Positions 1-6,367 are shown, counted from the stretch's first letter. The stretch: DNA of 7,354 nt from Deltaproteobacteria bacterium (GCA_030595135.1 JAUVDU010000066.1:1-7354), one strand, 5' to 3'. The notes: generated by a model not told the origin, from the sequence alone. Program-made: numbers and translations.

Positions 1-36
<36 letters not shown>

Positions 37-94
37 AAACCATGAGCAGAGAAACCAACAGTCGCGGCGTACAAATCTCACCGCAAAAAGTTTT

Positions 95-955
95 TCAAGA
101 CCACGGCTCCAGCTCAGGGCCAAGCAGGTCAAGGAAACAACCTGCCGACCAGTTTTTTGCTTGAGTTTCAAGTAACTGAGCCAAACCGGCACTAACCTGG
201 AGTGCCGCAACCGCATTTACGGTTGGCGAAAGATTGCCGACCGGTTTTTCGAGACCGGTAGATGGGACTTTAGGGGCGGCCCTTGGATAAATCTGAGCCA
301 TAGTTTCGGACGCGGGCGCTATGGGGGCAACCTGACCATACCAACCATCAACTGCCCCATGAATCAGAAAAAGATTATGGAATGAACAGAGCTCAGCCAG
401 TTGCAAACGTGAGGGAATCGAATCAAGAGCATCAAAAACCAGATCACAGGAGGCTAAAGATTGAATTCCTCTTTCACTCTGAAAGGATTGGTTTAAAGTC
501 TCAACCGTCACCACCGGGTTGACAATTGAACCTCTTTCTTTCGCAACCTCGGCTTTGCAGCAGCCCAGCGTCGTAGTCGTCGCCAGAATCTGGCGATTAA
601 GATTACTCTCAACAAAAAAATCGGGGTCGATCACCAGAAGGCAACCAACCCCGAGCCGAACCAGCATTTCAAAAATATAACCGCCTAAGCCCCCGCAACC
701 AACCACGGCAACCCGCGACCGCAACAACCGCAATTGTCCCTGATCCGCAAGAAGACTCCTCTGACGCTGATAACGTAAAGGGAATAAGCCATTTTTAAGA
801 ATCAGCTCTTCTATTTCCCTGAAAGTAAGCGAAAACTTGCGGGCCGCACGTTCATAAACAGTCAGCGAGATCAAATCGCCTTCGACGGCCGCAGCCTTGA
901 GAAACTCGACTGGACTACTGCCTGAGAATAGAACTTTTTTCTCAAATCGAGGCAT
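95..955 (-). CDS. ThiF/MoeB/HesA-family E1-like adenylyltransferase
   Basis: Predicted cytosolic enzyme that uses ATP to adenylate the C-terminal glycine of a ubiquitin-like sulfur carrier, most likely the small protein encoded just upstream. Numbered from an upstream TTG (961), the 288-residue product has the Rossmann nucleotide loop GCGGLGG (88-94), an acidic IDPD stretch (111-114), the E1 signature SNLNRQ with Arg123, Lys136, and Asp177/Asp180 in place of the usual DN pair. These fit the MoeB ATP-site residues. The first ~65 residues form an extension before the RYQRQ helix. There are no CxxC zinc pairs, and the segment where MoeB/ThiF carry cysteines reads IYPRAAPKVP. ATG 955 is preferred; TTG 961 is possible, and neither has a clear Shine-Dalgarno. 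Family is clear; substrate is not. A role in tungsten/molybdenum cofactor or thiamin-type sulfur transfer is inference. Confidence 0.88.
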   Translation of the reverse strand: MPRFEKKVLFSGSSPVEFLKAAAVEGDLISLTVYERAARKFSLTFREIEELILKNGLFPLRYQRQRSLLADQGQLRLLRSRVAVVGCGGLGGYIFEMLVRLGVGCLLVIDPDFFVESNLNRQILATTTTLGCCKAEVAKERGSIVNPVVTVETLNQSFQSERGIQSLASCDLVFDALDSIPSRLQLAELCSFHNLFLIHGAVDGWYGQVAPIAPASETMAQIYPRAAPKVPSTGLEKPVGNLSPTVNAVAALQVSAGLAQLLETQAKNWSAGCFLDLLGPELEPWS

Positions 956-957
956 TT

Positions 958-1044
958 TCAAAAAATAAGCACAGGCATATACTTAATATTCCGAGCATTA
1001 TTTTTTGAAAATAACGCTGAGTTGGGGAAAAAGGGCATTCTCAT
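958..1044 (-). CDS. Possible 26-28 residue small ORF between Ubl and E1 genes
   Basis: The gap between the ubiquitin-like gene and the E1-like gene is open in one frame. It starts at ATG 1044 (or ATG 1038) and stops at TGA 960-958. The purine-rich GTGGGAG (1051-1045) sits 6 nt before ATG 1038, a good ribosome-site distance. The stop codon overlaps the alternative TTG start of the E1 gene and lies 2 nt before its ATG, as in translationally coupled genes. The product would begin MRMPFFPNSAL and end MPVLIF, with no recognised domain or clear signal peptide. It may be a chance ORF whose translation merely delivers ribosomes to the next gene. A weak hairpin overlaps it. Confidence 0.3.
   Translation of the reverse strand: MRMPFFPNSALFSKNNARNIKYMPVLIF
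994..1018 (-). other. Weak intercistronic hairpin
   Basis: Positions 994-1004 and 1008-1018 are complementary over 11 positions around a 3-nt loop. In minus-strand RNA one pair is G-U and most others are A-U. No U tract follows, so it does not look like an intrinsic terminator. It could affect translation or decay of the transcript between the ubiquitin-like and E1-like genes, but stability is low. Confidence 0.35.
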
Positions 1045-1053
1045 CTCCCACTG

Positions 1054-1278
1054 TCAACCCCCGCCTACCTTCGGAAAGATAGAGCAGATATCTCCTTCGG
1101 CCAGTTCTCTATCAAAATCGACATGGCGGCCGTTACATAAAAGAACCCCAACCTCATCAGGAGGTATGGCCAAATCTTGCATAATCTGCAAAATTGATAT
1201 CTTTTTACAATACTCACACTCTCTGATGACAAAACGCCCCTGACGAAAACCGGCAAAAAGCTTGATCGTCAACCGCAC
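1054..1278 (-). CDS. ThiS/MoaD-like ubiquitin-fold (beta-grasp) carrier protein
   Basis: A 74-residue protein with the pattern of small sulfur carriers: an opening beta strand LTIKLFAGF, a helix around 30-36, a second core part near VGVLLCNGRHVDFD, and the closing IFPKVGGG. In ThiS and MoaD the terminal Gly-Gly is adenylated by an E1 enzyme and converted to a thiocarboxylate; here the tail has three glycines with no residues after them, so no trimming is needed. The GTG start at 1278 is supported by GGAGG at 1290-1286, 7 nt upstream, and by the family pattern beginning right there. The gene overlaps the end of the HD-GYP gene by 10 nt, and an E1-like gene follows. The closest family style is that of MoaD-like proteins of molybdenum/tungsten enzyme loci, but thiamin or protein-tagging roles are not excluded. 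Confidence 0.85.
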   Translation of the reverse strand: MRLTIKLFAGFRQGRFVIRECEYCKKISILQIMQDLAIPPDEVGVLLCNGRHVDFDRELAEGDICSIFPKVGGG

Positions 1279-2864
1279 GCCACCACCTCCGGCTTACACG
1301 AAGATATCATCCGATCGGTTTTTCTTTTGAAGAGATTGTGCTCTCTCTCCCGATGACTTTCCAGCAGTTTGGCAAGTTCATCTTTCTGACTGATAAAAAT
1401 ACCCACCAACTCAGGGTCAAACTGTCCGCCCGCCTCTTTTTGCAACTCGACAAAAGCCTTTTCAAGACTTAAAGGAGAGCGATAAGGACGTTGCGAAGTC
1501 ATGGCATCAAAAGCGTCGGCAACACCGATAATACGAGCCATCAAAGGAATCGCCCGACCAACCAAACCCTCAGGGTAACCGCCTCCATCCCAATGTTCAT
1601 GATGATGATAGACAACCGCTACCACTGCCGCCAAAGAGCTGATTGGGGCCAGAATGTTACGCCCTTTGCGGGGGTGTTCCCGGATTTCAGCAAACTCACT
1701 CTCTGACAACTCCCCGGAGAAATTAAGGATTGAATCCGAAATCCCGATTTTACCAATATCGTGCAAAATTGCCGCCTGTTGCAAAGCCGCAAGCTTATCC
1801 TTAGAGAAACCCAGTTGTCGGGCAATCAGGGCGGCATAGTGAGAAACCTGACGCGAATGCCCATGGGTATAGGAGTCCTTGGCCTCAAGGGCCTGAGCAA
1901 AACTTTCTACTGTCTCAATATATTGTCTCTGCAGGTTGTCATTAAGGTAGGTGTTTTCAATACAAGCTGCGACCTTTGAAACTAACATATAGAAAGAACG
2001 ACGCAACTTGTCGGAAAAAATCACTTCCGGAGTAAAAGAGACCAGAACCAGAACACCAATCAGTCGGTTATGAGCCTTTAAAGAAAAAACCATCATCGAG
2101 CTAAAATGAATCGGCTTTGATGAATTACTGAAAAATGTCGTCAACAAAGGATCATTTTCTTTAAAAATCTTACTGCTATGGTCTAAGAAATGCTCTTTTG
2201 CCACAGAATATGACAGTTTCTTCGGTAAAGAGCTGATAAGATATCTCTCGCTTGCCGTCATTTCGTGAAAGAGCTGACGCCGACTCAGCTTGAAATCACC
2301 CCGTTTACCATTACTGGTATCATCCAGATAGAGAGCCATAAAATCGGTCTGTGTAAATGAGGCAGCAGACCGAAACAAAACCTTAACCATCTCAACCAAA
2401 CCAGACTGAGAGCTAATCAACTCACTGGCCCGATAGAGGGCCATCATCTCTTTCAAATTTATATTTTCACGTTGTAAAAACCGTTTTTCAAGTGCTCTTT
2501 CGACAGCATTACTAACCATATCAAGGTTAAACGGTTTAGTGATATAGTCATAAACTCCGAATTTAAGTGCATCAATAGCTGACTGCATTGATGCATAAGC
2601 GGTAATAACGATAATAACCGGAGGGTTGTCCAGTTTTTTTACTCGCTCGATAAGTTCCATGCCGCCCATCACCGGCATGTTGATATCAGTCAACATCAAA
2701 TCGAACTCTTTCGCATCCATCCGGGCCAGAGCTTCAACTCCATTAACAGCACATTCGACCCGATAATCCAGATCCTGCAACAGATCCGCTAACAGTTCAA
2801 CAATGCCTGGATCATCATCGACAACCAGAATATTCATACTGCTGTTTAACCGGCAAGTTTCCAT
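1269..2864 (-). CDS. Response regulator with GAF-like region and HD-GYP c-di-GMP phosphodiesterase
   Basis: RpfG-type two-component output protein predicted to hydrolyse cyclic di-GMP when phosphorylated. Residues are numbered from an upstream TTG (2870). A receiver domain spans about 12-130, with acidic pocket Asp18-Asp20, phosphoacceptor Asp62, Thr90 and Lys112. A GAF-like region spans about 145-310. The HD-GYP domain spans about 315-500: His337, HDIGKIG with His370/Asp371, His399, HHE at 423-425, GYP at 431-433, and ARIIGVADAFDA. All metal and signature residues are present, so it looks active. Start is uncertain: ATG 2864 is given, while ATG 2837 begins right at the first receiver strand (MNILVVDDD); neither has a strong ribosome site. 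It leads a probable operon with the Ubl and E1-like genes. No histidine kinase is in the window. Confidence 0.95.
   Translation of the reverse strand: METCRLNSSMNILVVDDDPGIVELLADLLQDLDYRVECAVNGVEALARMDAKEFDLMLTDINMPVMGGMELIERVKKLDNPPVIIVITAYASMQSAIDALKFGVYDYITKPFNLDMVSNAVERALEKRFLQRENINLKEMMALYRASELISSQSGLVEMVKVLFRSAASFTQTDFMALYLDDTSNGKRGDFKLSRRQLFHEMTASERYLISSLPKKLSYSVAKEHFLDHSSKIFKENDPLLTTFFSNSSKPIHFSSMMVFSLKAHNRLIGVLVLVSFTPEVIFSDKLRRSFYMLVSKVAACIENTYLNDNLQRQYIETVESFAQALEAKDSYTHGHSRQVSHYAALIARQLGFSKDKLAALQQAAILHDIGKIGISDSILNFSGELSESEFAEIREHPRKGRNILAPISSLAAVVAVVYHHHEHWDGGGYPEGLVGRAIPLMARIIGVADAFDAMTSQRPYRSPLSLEKAFVELQKEAGGQFDPELVGIFISQKDELAKLLESHREREHNLFKRKTDRMISSCKPEVVACG
1286..1290 (-). 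promoter_or_regulatory. Ribosome binding site of the ubiquitin-like gene
   Basis: GGAGG on the minus strand lies inside the last codons of the HD-GYP gene, 7 nt ahead of GTG 1278. It fixes the start of the ubiquitin-like protein and supports translational coupling across the 10-nt overlap. Confidence 0.8.
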
Positions 2865-2898
2865 CGTCAACCACTAAACTCGGCAAAAATTATTGTAA

Positions 2899-2963
2899 CT
2901 ATTCAGCGCAAGTGCAAGTAGAAAAGCACCGTATATTGATAAATTTACGGATTAGCTGAATAG
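2899..2963. promoter_or_regulatory. Candidate operator: spaced inverted repeat CTATTCAGC
   Basis: CTATTCAGC (2899-2907) and its exact reverse complement GCTGAATAG (2955-2963) are separated by 47 bp, within 100 bp upstream of the HD-GYP start. Two half-sites about 56 bp centre to centre could bind a regulator by looping or mark two sites of one protein. A 9-bp match in a region this size could also occur by chance. Confidence 0.25.
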
Positions 2964-3052
2964 CCACAAAACATTTTCAAAAGATACTACATAACACTCA
3001 CGGCGCATCTAGTCTTACATTTTGAGAGCAGCGCTGTCAAGCAAGAAAACAG

Positions 3053-3064
3053 AGTTGATCAACT
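3053..3064. promoter_or_regulatory. Candidate operator: 12-bp palindrome
   Basis: AGTTGATCAACT is a perfect palindrome about 190 bp upstream of the HD-GYP gene. GAGAGCA (3024-3030) and TGCTCTC (3065-3071) form a second, wider inverted repeat around it. It may be a dimer binding site; no known regulator consensus is recognised. Confidence 0.25.
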
Positions 3065-3156
3065 TGCTCTCTTCAATAAGGTCATTTACTGAAACAAATT
3101 TGCTTCAATTTGCAATTTAACAGTTTTAAAGATTTACCATCGCAACTTGTTCAAAA

Positions 3157-3188
3157 AAAAAGCCTGGTGCGTGAGCACCAGGCTTTTT
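3157..3188 (-). terminator. Rho-independent terminator after the VpsT-like regulator
   Basis: The arms AGCCTGGTGC (3161-3170) and GCACCAGGCT (3175-3184) pair perfectly around a GTGA loop, extended by four A-T pairs. On the minus strand the hairpin is followed by a run of at least eight U, giving a strong intrinsic terminator about 65 nt past the regulator stop codon. The other strand also has a U run, so it could work in both directions. Confidence 0.92.
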
Positions 3189-3251
3189 AATAATGTGGGC
3201 TTCTTTCTGACGAAAGTCAGTGCTGGACGAAAGTATGAAAAAAGTATGAAT

Positions 3252-3902
3252 TTACAGGTGTAGAACTGCCCATTGTGCAGCTTGTTGGCGATTACTGACT
3301 TTGATCTTCTTGAAAATTCGATAGACATGAGAGCGAGCGGTATGGACACTGAGACAAAGTTTAACCGCGATTTCATCGTTACTAAGACCATCGGCAACCA
3401 ACAACAAAACCTCACGTTCACGAATACTCAAAACAAATCGTTCATGCCGAAGACCGCCCTCCCGACGCCGCATATTGACGAGACAGGAACTCATCACCTG
3501 ACGAGAGAGCCAAATTTCTCCGTTCTTGATGGCCTCGACACCTCGGACCAGATTCTCAGGCGGATCCTCTTCATAAAAAACCCCCCAAACCCCCAAGCTC
3601 AAAAGCTCTTCTTCAATATTTAATCCACTACTGACATTAAATAGTACGATATGGCAATCATCATTTTCACGACACTCATTACCTCTCAATCGACGAAGAA
3701 TAGCTTTGGCCGAACGACCTTGACAATCTCTAAAAATAATACTCCGGCGATTGTCAACCAGCTTTTGGGGAAGCAGATCAATTCCTTCCCCAACACGACA
3801 GGGCAGAGCAGTCTCCTTTTCAAGAAAGACTGCCAGCAATTCACATTGCATACTCCGTGAACCAACAATATAGATCAACCACTCACTAGCATCATTAGAC
3901 AT
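3252..3902 (-). CDS. CsgD/VpsT-like LuxR-family transcriptional regulator
   Basis: A 216-residue regulator with a degenerate receiver-like N-terminal domain and a LuxR-type helix-turn-helix (about 158-216: LSIREREVLLL, GLSNDEIAVKL, then HVYRIFKKIKV). The receiver lacks the acidic pair after strand 1 (IYIVGSRS) but keeps an Asp at 59 (IIFRDCQG), so ordinary phosphorylation is unlikely. GVFY (107-110) and the FKKI-V-NR-QA-WA tail resemble E. coli CsgD as I recall it. WLSR at 131-134 fits the W[FLM][TS]R motif with which Vibrio VpsT binds c-di-GMP. It probably activates matrix or polysaccharide genes when c-di-GMP is high. It follows the WecA-like gene by 24 nt and is closed by a terminator. The ATG start has only a weak AAGA ribosome site. 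Family certain; ligand binding inferred. Confidence 0.9.
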   Translation of the reverse strand: MSNDASEWLIYIVGSRSMQCELLAVFLEKETALPCRVGEGIDLLPQKLVDNRRSIIFRDCQGRSAKAILRRLRGNECRENDDCHIVLFNVSSGLNIEEELLSLGVWGVFYEEDPPENLVRGVEAIKNGEIWLSRQVMSSCLVNMRRREGGLRHERFVLSIREREVLLLVADGLSNDEIAVKLCLSVHTARSHVYRIFKKIKVSNRQQAAQWAVLHL

Positions 3903-3926
3903 AATCTTGACGCTCTTGCAAAAATT

Positions 3927-5606
3927 TTACGAAACTATAAGACAGGCAAATAGATATTCAAGATTAAACCATTTTATGCCAATGATAAGCAGCAATACAA
4001 TCACAACTGCCTCCAGCCACCGATTTCGACCCCGGGACTCTTCAATTACCACCTCGAAGGCAAAAAAGACAGCAATTATTCTGACCACCACCATTCCCAT
4101 ATTAACTCCGGCCAAAGTTTCCGGAGTTATTGTCGGCACCAGTATGGCAACCATCAGAATAAGAAAATCAAGCGGTGTACTCTTATAACCGGAACGACGA
4201 GTGAATTTCAGGAGCAACAGGGATAAAAGTATCAGTGAGACAAAAGCCGTACCATAAATAATTTTCGAATCACACCACAAACACATCGGGAAAGGAGTAA
4301 CATTAGCAGCGCCGAGATAGACCAGTATGGGTAAGGTCAGATAAATCGCCATCCGTAAAATCAGATCATAAAATTTTACCCGCGTGATTATGCCGATAAC
4401 CAATAAAACAGCAGAACCAAACGCGAGCCCGGCAAACCAACCCGGGATGCCATCAACCGGCAAAACAATAATCAACAATACCAAGGCAAAATTTACTTGT
4501 AAAAGACGAAAAAGATACTTCAACAACAAAGTTAGCTTATTCAATCCGGCAAGTCGTTTTTGCAGACCACCATACTCACCCGGACTAAGACGTTGCAGAC
4601 GCCACTGAAAATGACCGGAGAGATAAAAAAACAGCGTCACCAAAACGCCCAGTAGCAGGTATCCCTTCAATATCAGCCAATCGGAACAATAGCGAAGACC
4701 ATAAGCCGTAAGCACCATCGTCAATTGCAACAAATAGATAACTAGAACTGATTCAGAGTGGTAAAGACCTAAGCGCATCAATTTGTGATGGAAATGGTTT
4801 TTATCAGCAGCAAAGGGGGAGCGCCCGTGATAGATCCGAGCCAGCATCACGGTCAAGGTATCGAGAATAGGAAACCCCAGCAACAAAAGTGGAAGCAAGG
4901 GACTCAACGCAACATTTTCCTGAGTGAGCTGAATAGCCAGGATTATGGCCAGAAAACCAAGCAGCTGACTACCGGCATCTCCCATGAATATAGTCGCAGG
5001 AAAAGTATTATAGCGGAGAAATCCAAAGATCGCACCAACGACTGCGGCCGCAACCATGACGACAACCGGGTTACCCACCTGAAACCCCAGATACCCCAAA
5101 ACCATAAAAGAGATAATCGAGATACCGCCGGCCAAACCATCAAGACCATCGGACAGATTTATTGCATTAGTCACTCCAACAATAACGATAATGGTCAAGG
5201 GTACGGCAAACCAATCAGAGAGAATCCAACCATCTGGCAATAAGGCTCCCAGACTTTTAATTTTAACACCGCCATAAAAAACTATGACTATAGCAGCCAA
5301 CAACTGAGATCCGAACTTGGCCCGGTGTCCCAAACTAACAAGGTCATCGATAAAACCGGCAGCCACAATTATTGATGCGGCAAAGAGCATATGACGCAGA
5401 GAAAACTCAGGCGGAGCCCATAAAACCAGGGGAACCAGGACCCCAACGGCCATAGCTAAGCCCCCGGTTCGGGCCATAGGCCGAACATGGACTTTACGCT
5501 CGTCAGGCTCATCAAGAGCATTTAGCTTATAGGCCAAACGCCGAAATAAAGGCACCATGACGACGGTGATAAAAAGGGCTATAAAAAATGTACTGAGATT
5601 AACCAT
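3927..5606 (-). CDS. WecA/MraY-family polyprenyl-phosphate sugar-1-phosphate transferase with C-terminal membrane extension
   Basis: Inner-membrane enzyme predicted to move a HexNAc-1-phosphate from a UDP-sugar to undecaprenyl phosphate, the first step of a cell-surface glycan. The 559-residue protein starts with a membrane helix and an RKVH-RP-ARTGG loop. Family motifs follow: Asp87-Asp88 (FIDDL), NLSDGLDGLAGG (150-161), FMGDAGS (207-213) and the cytoplasmic HFHHKLMRLG (271-280) that binds the UDP-sugar. All catalytic Asp and His residues are present. WecA and TagO-type proteins are usually about 340-370 residues; here about 200 more residues carry several further hydrophobic segments (about 372-383, 394-408, 420-432, 453-467, 480-490, 505-520, 533-547). 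ATG 5606 is preceded by a weak GAG. Likely first gene of an operon with the VpsT-like regulator. The exact sugar cannot be told. Confidence 0.92.
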   Translation of the reverse strand: MVNLSTFFIALFITVVMVPLFRRLAYKLNALDEPDERKVHVRPMARTGGLAMAVGVLVPLVLWAPPEFSLRHMLFAASIIVAAGFIDDLVSLGHRAKFGSQLLAAIVIVFYGGVKIKSLGALLPDGWILSDWFAVPLTIIVIVGVTNAINLSDGLDGLAGGISIISFMVLGYLGFQVGNPVVVMVAAAVVGAIFGFLRYNTFPATIFMGDAGSQLLGFLAIILAIQLTQENVALSPLLPLLLLGFPILDTLTVMLARIYHGRSPFAADKNHFHHKLMRLGLYHSESVLVIYLLQLTMVLTAYGLRYCSDWLILKGYLLLGVLVTLFFYLSGHFQWRLQRLSPGEYGGLQKRLAGLNKLTLLLKYLFRLLQVNFALVLLIIVLPVDGIPGWFAGLAFGSAVLLVIGIITRVKFYDLILRMAIYLTLPILVYLGAANVTPFPMCLWCDSKIIYGTAFVSLILLSLLLLKFTRRSGYKSTPLDFLILMVAILVPTITPETLAGVNMGMVVVRIIAVFFAFEVVIEESRGRNRWLEAVVIVLLLIIGIKWFNLEYLFACLIVS

Positions 5607-5649
5607 AAACTCAATTTCGAAAAGTCACTTATTTTTCTTTATCTACAAC

Positions 5650-5663
5650 TGATACAAGTATCA
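5650..5663. promoter_or_regulatory. Candidate operator: palindrome TGATACAAGTATCA
   Basis: A perfect 14-bp palindrome lies 44-57 bp upstream of the WecA-like start codon, and a further AGTATC half-site occurs at 5685-5690. Position and symmetry suit a dimeric regulator, and the co-encoded VpsT-like protein is an obvious candidate for autoregulation, but I know of no matching consensus. Confidence 0.35.
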
Positions 5664-5790
5664 AAAATCAAGAACTAAAGCAATAGTATCTTATAAATAC
5701 ACTCAGCTACACGATCATTCCATTTGGACAGTCTGACATCTGCATTCACTATGGGGAAAGAAAGACTCCACACATCTCCTGTAAGGCCTT

Positions 5791-5820
5791 TAAACAGAAT
5801 CGCATAAGTAGTGATATAAT
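5791..5820 (+). promoter_or_regulatory. Candidate extended -10 promoter for the HAD gene
   Basis: TG-A-TATAAT (5812-5820) is a perfect -10 box with the TG extension. TAAACA (5791-5796) at 18 bp spacing is a weak -35. Transcription would begin near 5827, leaving a leader of about 150 nt before ATG 5978. Confidence 0.4.
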
Positions 5821-5842
5821 AGAATTTTTGTGGACATCAAGA

Positions 5843-5871
5843 CTGACATACTCTATACTTTTCCTTAAAAT
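5843..5871 (+). promoter_or_regulatory. Second candidate sigma-70 promoter for the HAD gene
   Basis: CTGACA (5843-5848) and TAAAAT (5866-5871) each match five of six consensus bases at the ideal 17-bp spacing. A start near 5878 would give a leader of about 100 nt. It may compete with or replace the upstream extended -10 candidate. Confidence 0.35.
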
Positions 5872-5977
5872 AATCCGCAAGAATCATACCCGCACAGGAG
5901 GCTGGTTAGGATTCATTCATTATCAATGAGAGCAATCATCATCATAATTAGTGCCACACGGGAGTACTTTAAAAAAG

Positions 5978-6367
5978 ATGTATATATGTATAGACTTTGA
6001 TGGGACTATTGTTGACCACGCTTTTCCGGAAATTGGTAAACCTGTACCACACGCAATCAAGTGGTTAAAAAGATTCACTGAGCTTGGTGCCGATTTGGTA
6101 CTTTTTACAATGAGATCCGACGGGCAAAAATATGGTGACGTTTTAACAGATGCGGTCAACTACTTAAAAGAGAACGGTATTGAGTTATTCGGAGTAAATG
6201 AAAACCCATCCCAAACCACTTGGACTGACAGTCCAAAAGCGTACGCGCACTTTTACATTGACGATGCGGCCGTTGGTTGCCCCCTAATACATCCAGCGGG
6301 TTTCTATAGACCTTGTGTAGACTGGAAAAAAGTTGGTAAATATGTAGAAGCGGAATTATTCACATAA
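5978..6367 (+). CDS. Small HAD-superfamily hydrolase (BT_0820-like)
   Basis: Predicted soluble phosphohydrolase of about 129 residues with a minimal HAD core and no cap domain. Numbered from an upstream GTG (5951), motif I is DFDGT (15-19) with nucleophile Asp15 and acid/base Asp17. Motif II is LFTMRS with Thr53, motif III SPKAYA with Lys96, and motif IV YIDD with Asp104-Asp105. The phrases GVNENPSQTTW and DDAAVGCPL resemble, from memory, a small HAD family seen in Bacteroides and in phages; the substrate is unknown. ATG 5978 starts right at the first strand and GGGAG lies 13 nt before it; GTG 5951 has no ribosome site. It is the only plus-strand gene and is flanked by minus-strand genes on both sides. 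Codons lean to A/T endings (ATA, TTA, AGA). Position and homologues suggest acquisition by transfer. Confidence 0.88.
   Translation: MYICIDFDGTIVDHAFPEIGKPVPHAIKWLKRFTELGADLVLFTMRSDGQKYGDVLTDAVNYLKENGIELFGVNENPSQTTWTDSPKAYAHFYIDDAAVGCPLIHPAGFYRPCVDWKKVGKYVEAELFT

Larger units (their letters stand above)
2865..3156. other. Intergenic region upstream of the HD-GYP operon
   Basis: No gene is visible on either strand. This AT-rich stretch should contain the promoter of the minus-strand HD-GYP operon, but I could not assign convincing -35/-10 boxes. It holds a 9-bp inverted repeat (CTATTCAGC at 2899-2907, GCTGAATAG at 2955-2963), a perfect 12-bp palindrome AGTTGATCAACT at 3053-3064 flanked by GAGAGCA/TGCTCTC arms, and a 10-nt-spaced direct repeat AATTTGC (3097-3103, 3107-3113). 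Confidence 0.7.
5607..5950. other. Divergent intergenic region between the WecA-like and HAD genes
   Basis: About 340 bp with no convincing gene on either strand. It must carry the promoter of the minus-strand WecA-like operon and of the plus-strand HAD gene. Visible elements are a 14-bp palindrome (5650-5663), two plus-strand promoter candidates, a repeated CTGACAT (5733-5739, 5843-5849) and an orphan AGGAGG at 5896-5901 with no usual start codon at the right distance. Confidence 0.7.

Noticed and set aside
3134..3421. 95-codon minus-strand frame overlapping the LuxR gene
   Set aside because: It overlaps the helix-turn-helix coding end in another frame and runs through the terminator hairpin; a shadow frame.
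4785..5243. 152-codon plus-strand open frame
   Set aside because: It lies antisense inside the WecA-like gene, whose motifs are intact. The translation is polar and low-complexity with no recognisable domain.
5607..5760. Sigma-54 or clear sigma-70 promoter for the WecA-like operon
   Set aside because: I looked for GG-N10-GC and for -35/-10 pairs on the minus strand. Only weak partial matches were present.
5926..6000. 24-codon ORF overlapping the HAD start, with AGGAGG upstream at 5896-5901
   Set aside because: The AGGAGG is 24 nt from the ATG, too far to serve it, and the peptide is a run of isoleucines from an ATC repeat. Judged chance.
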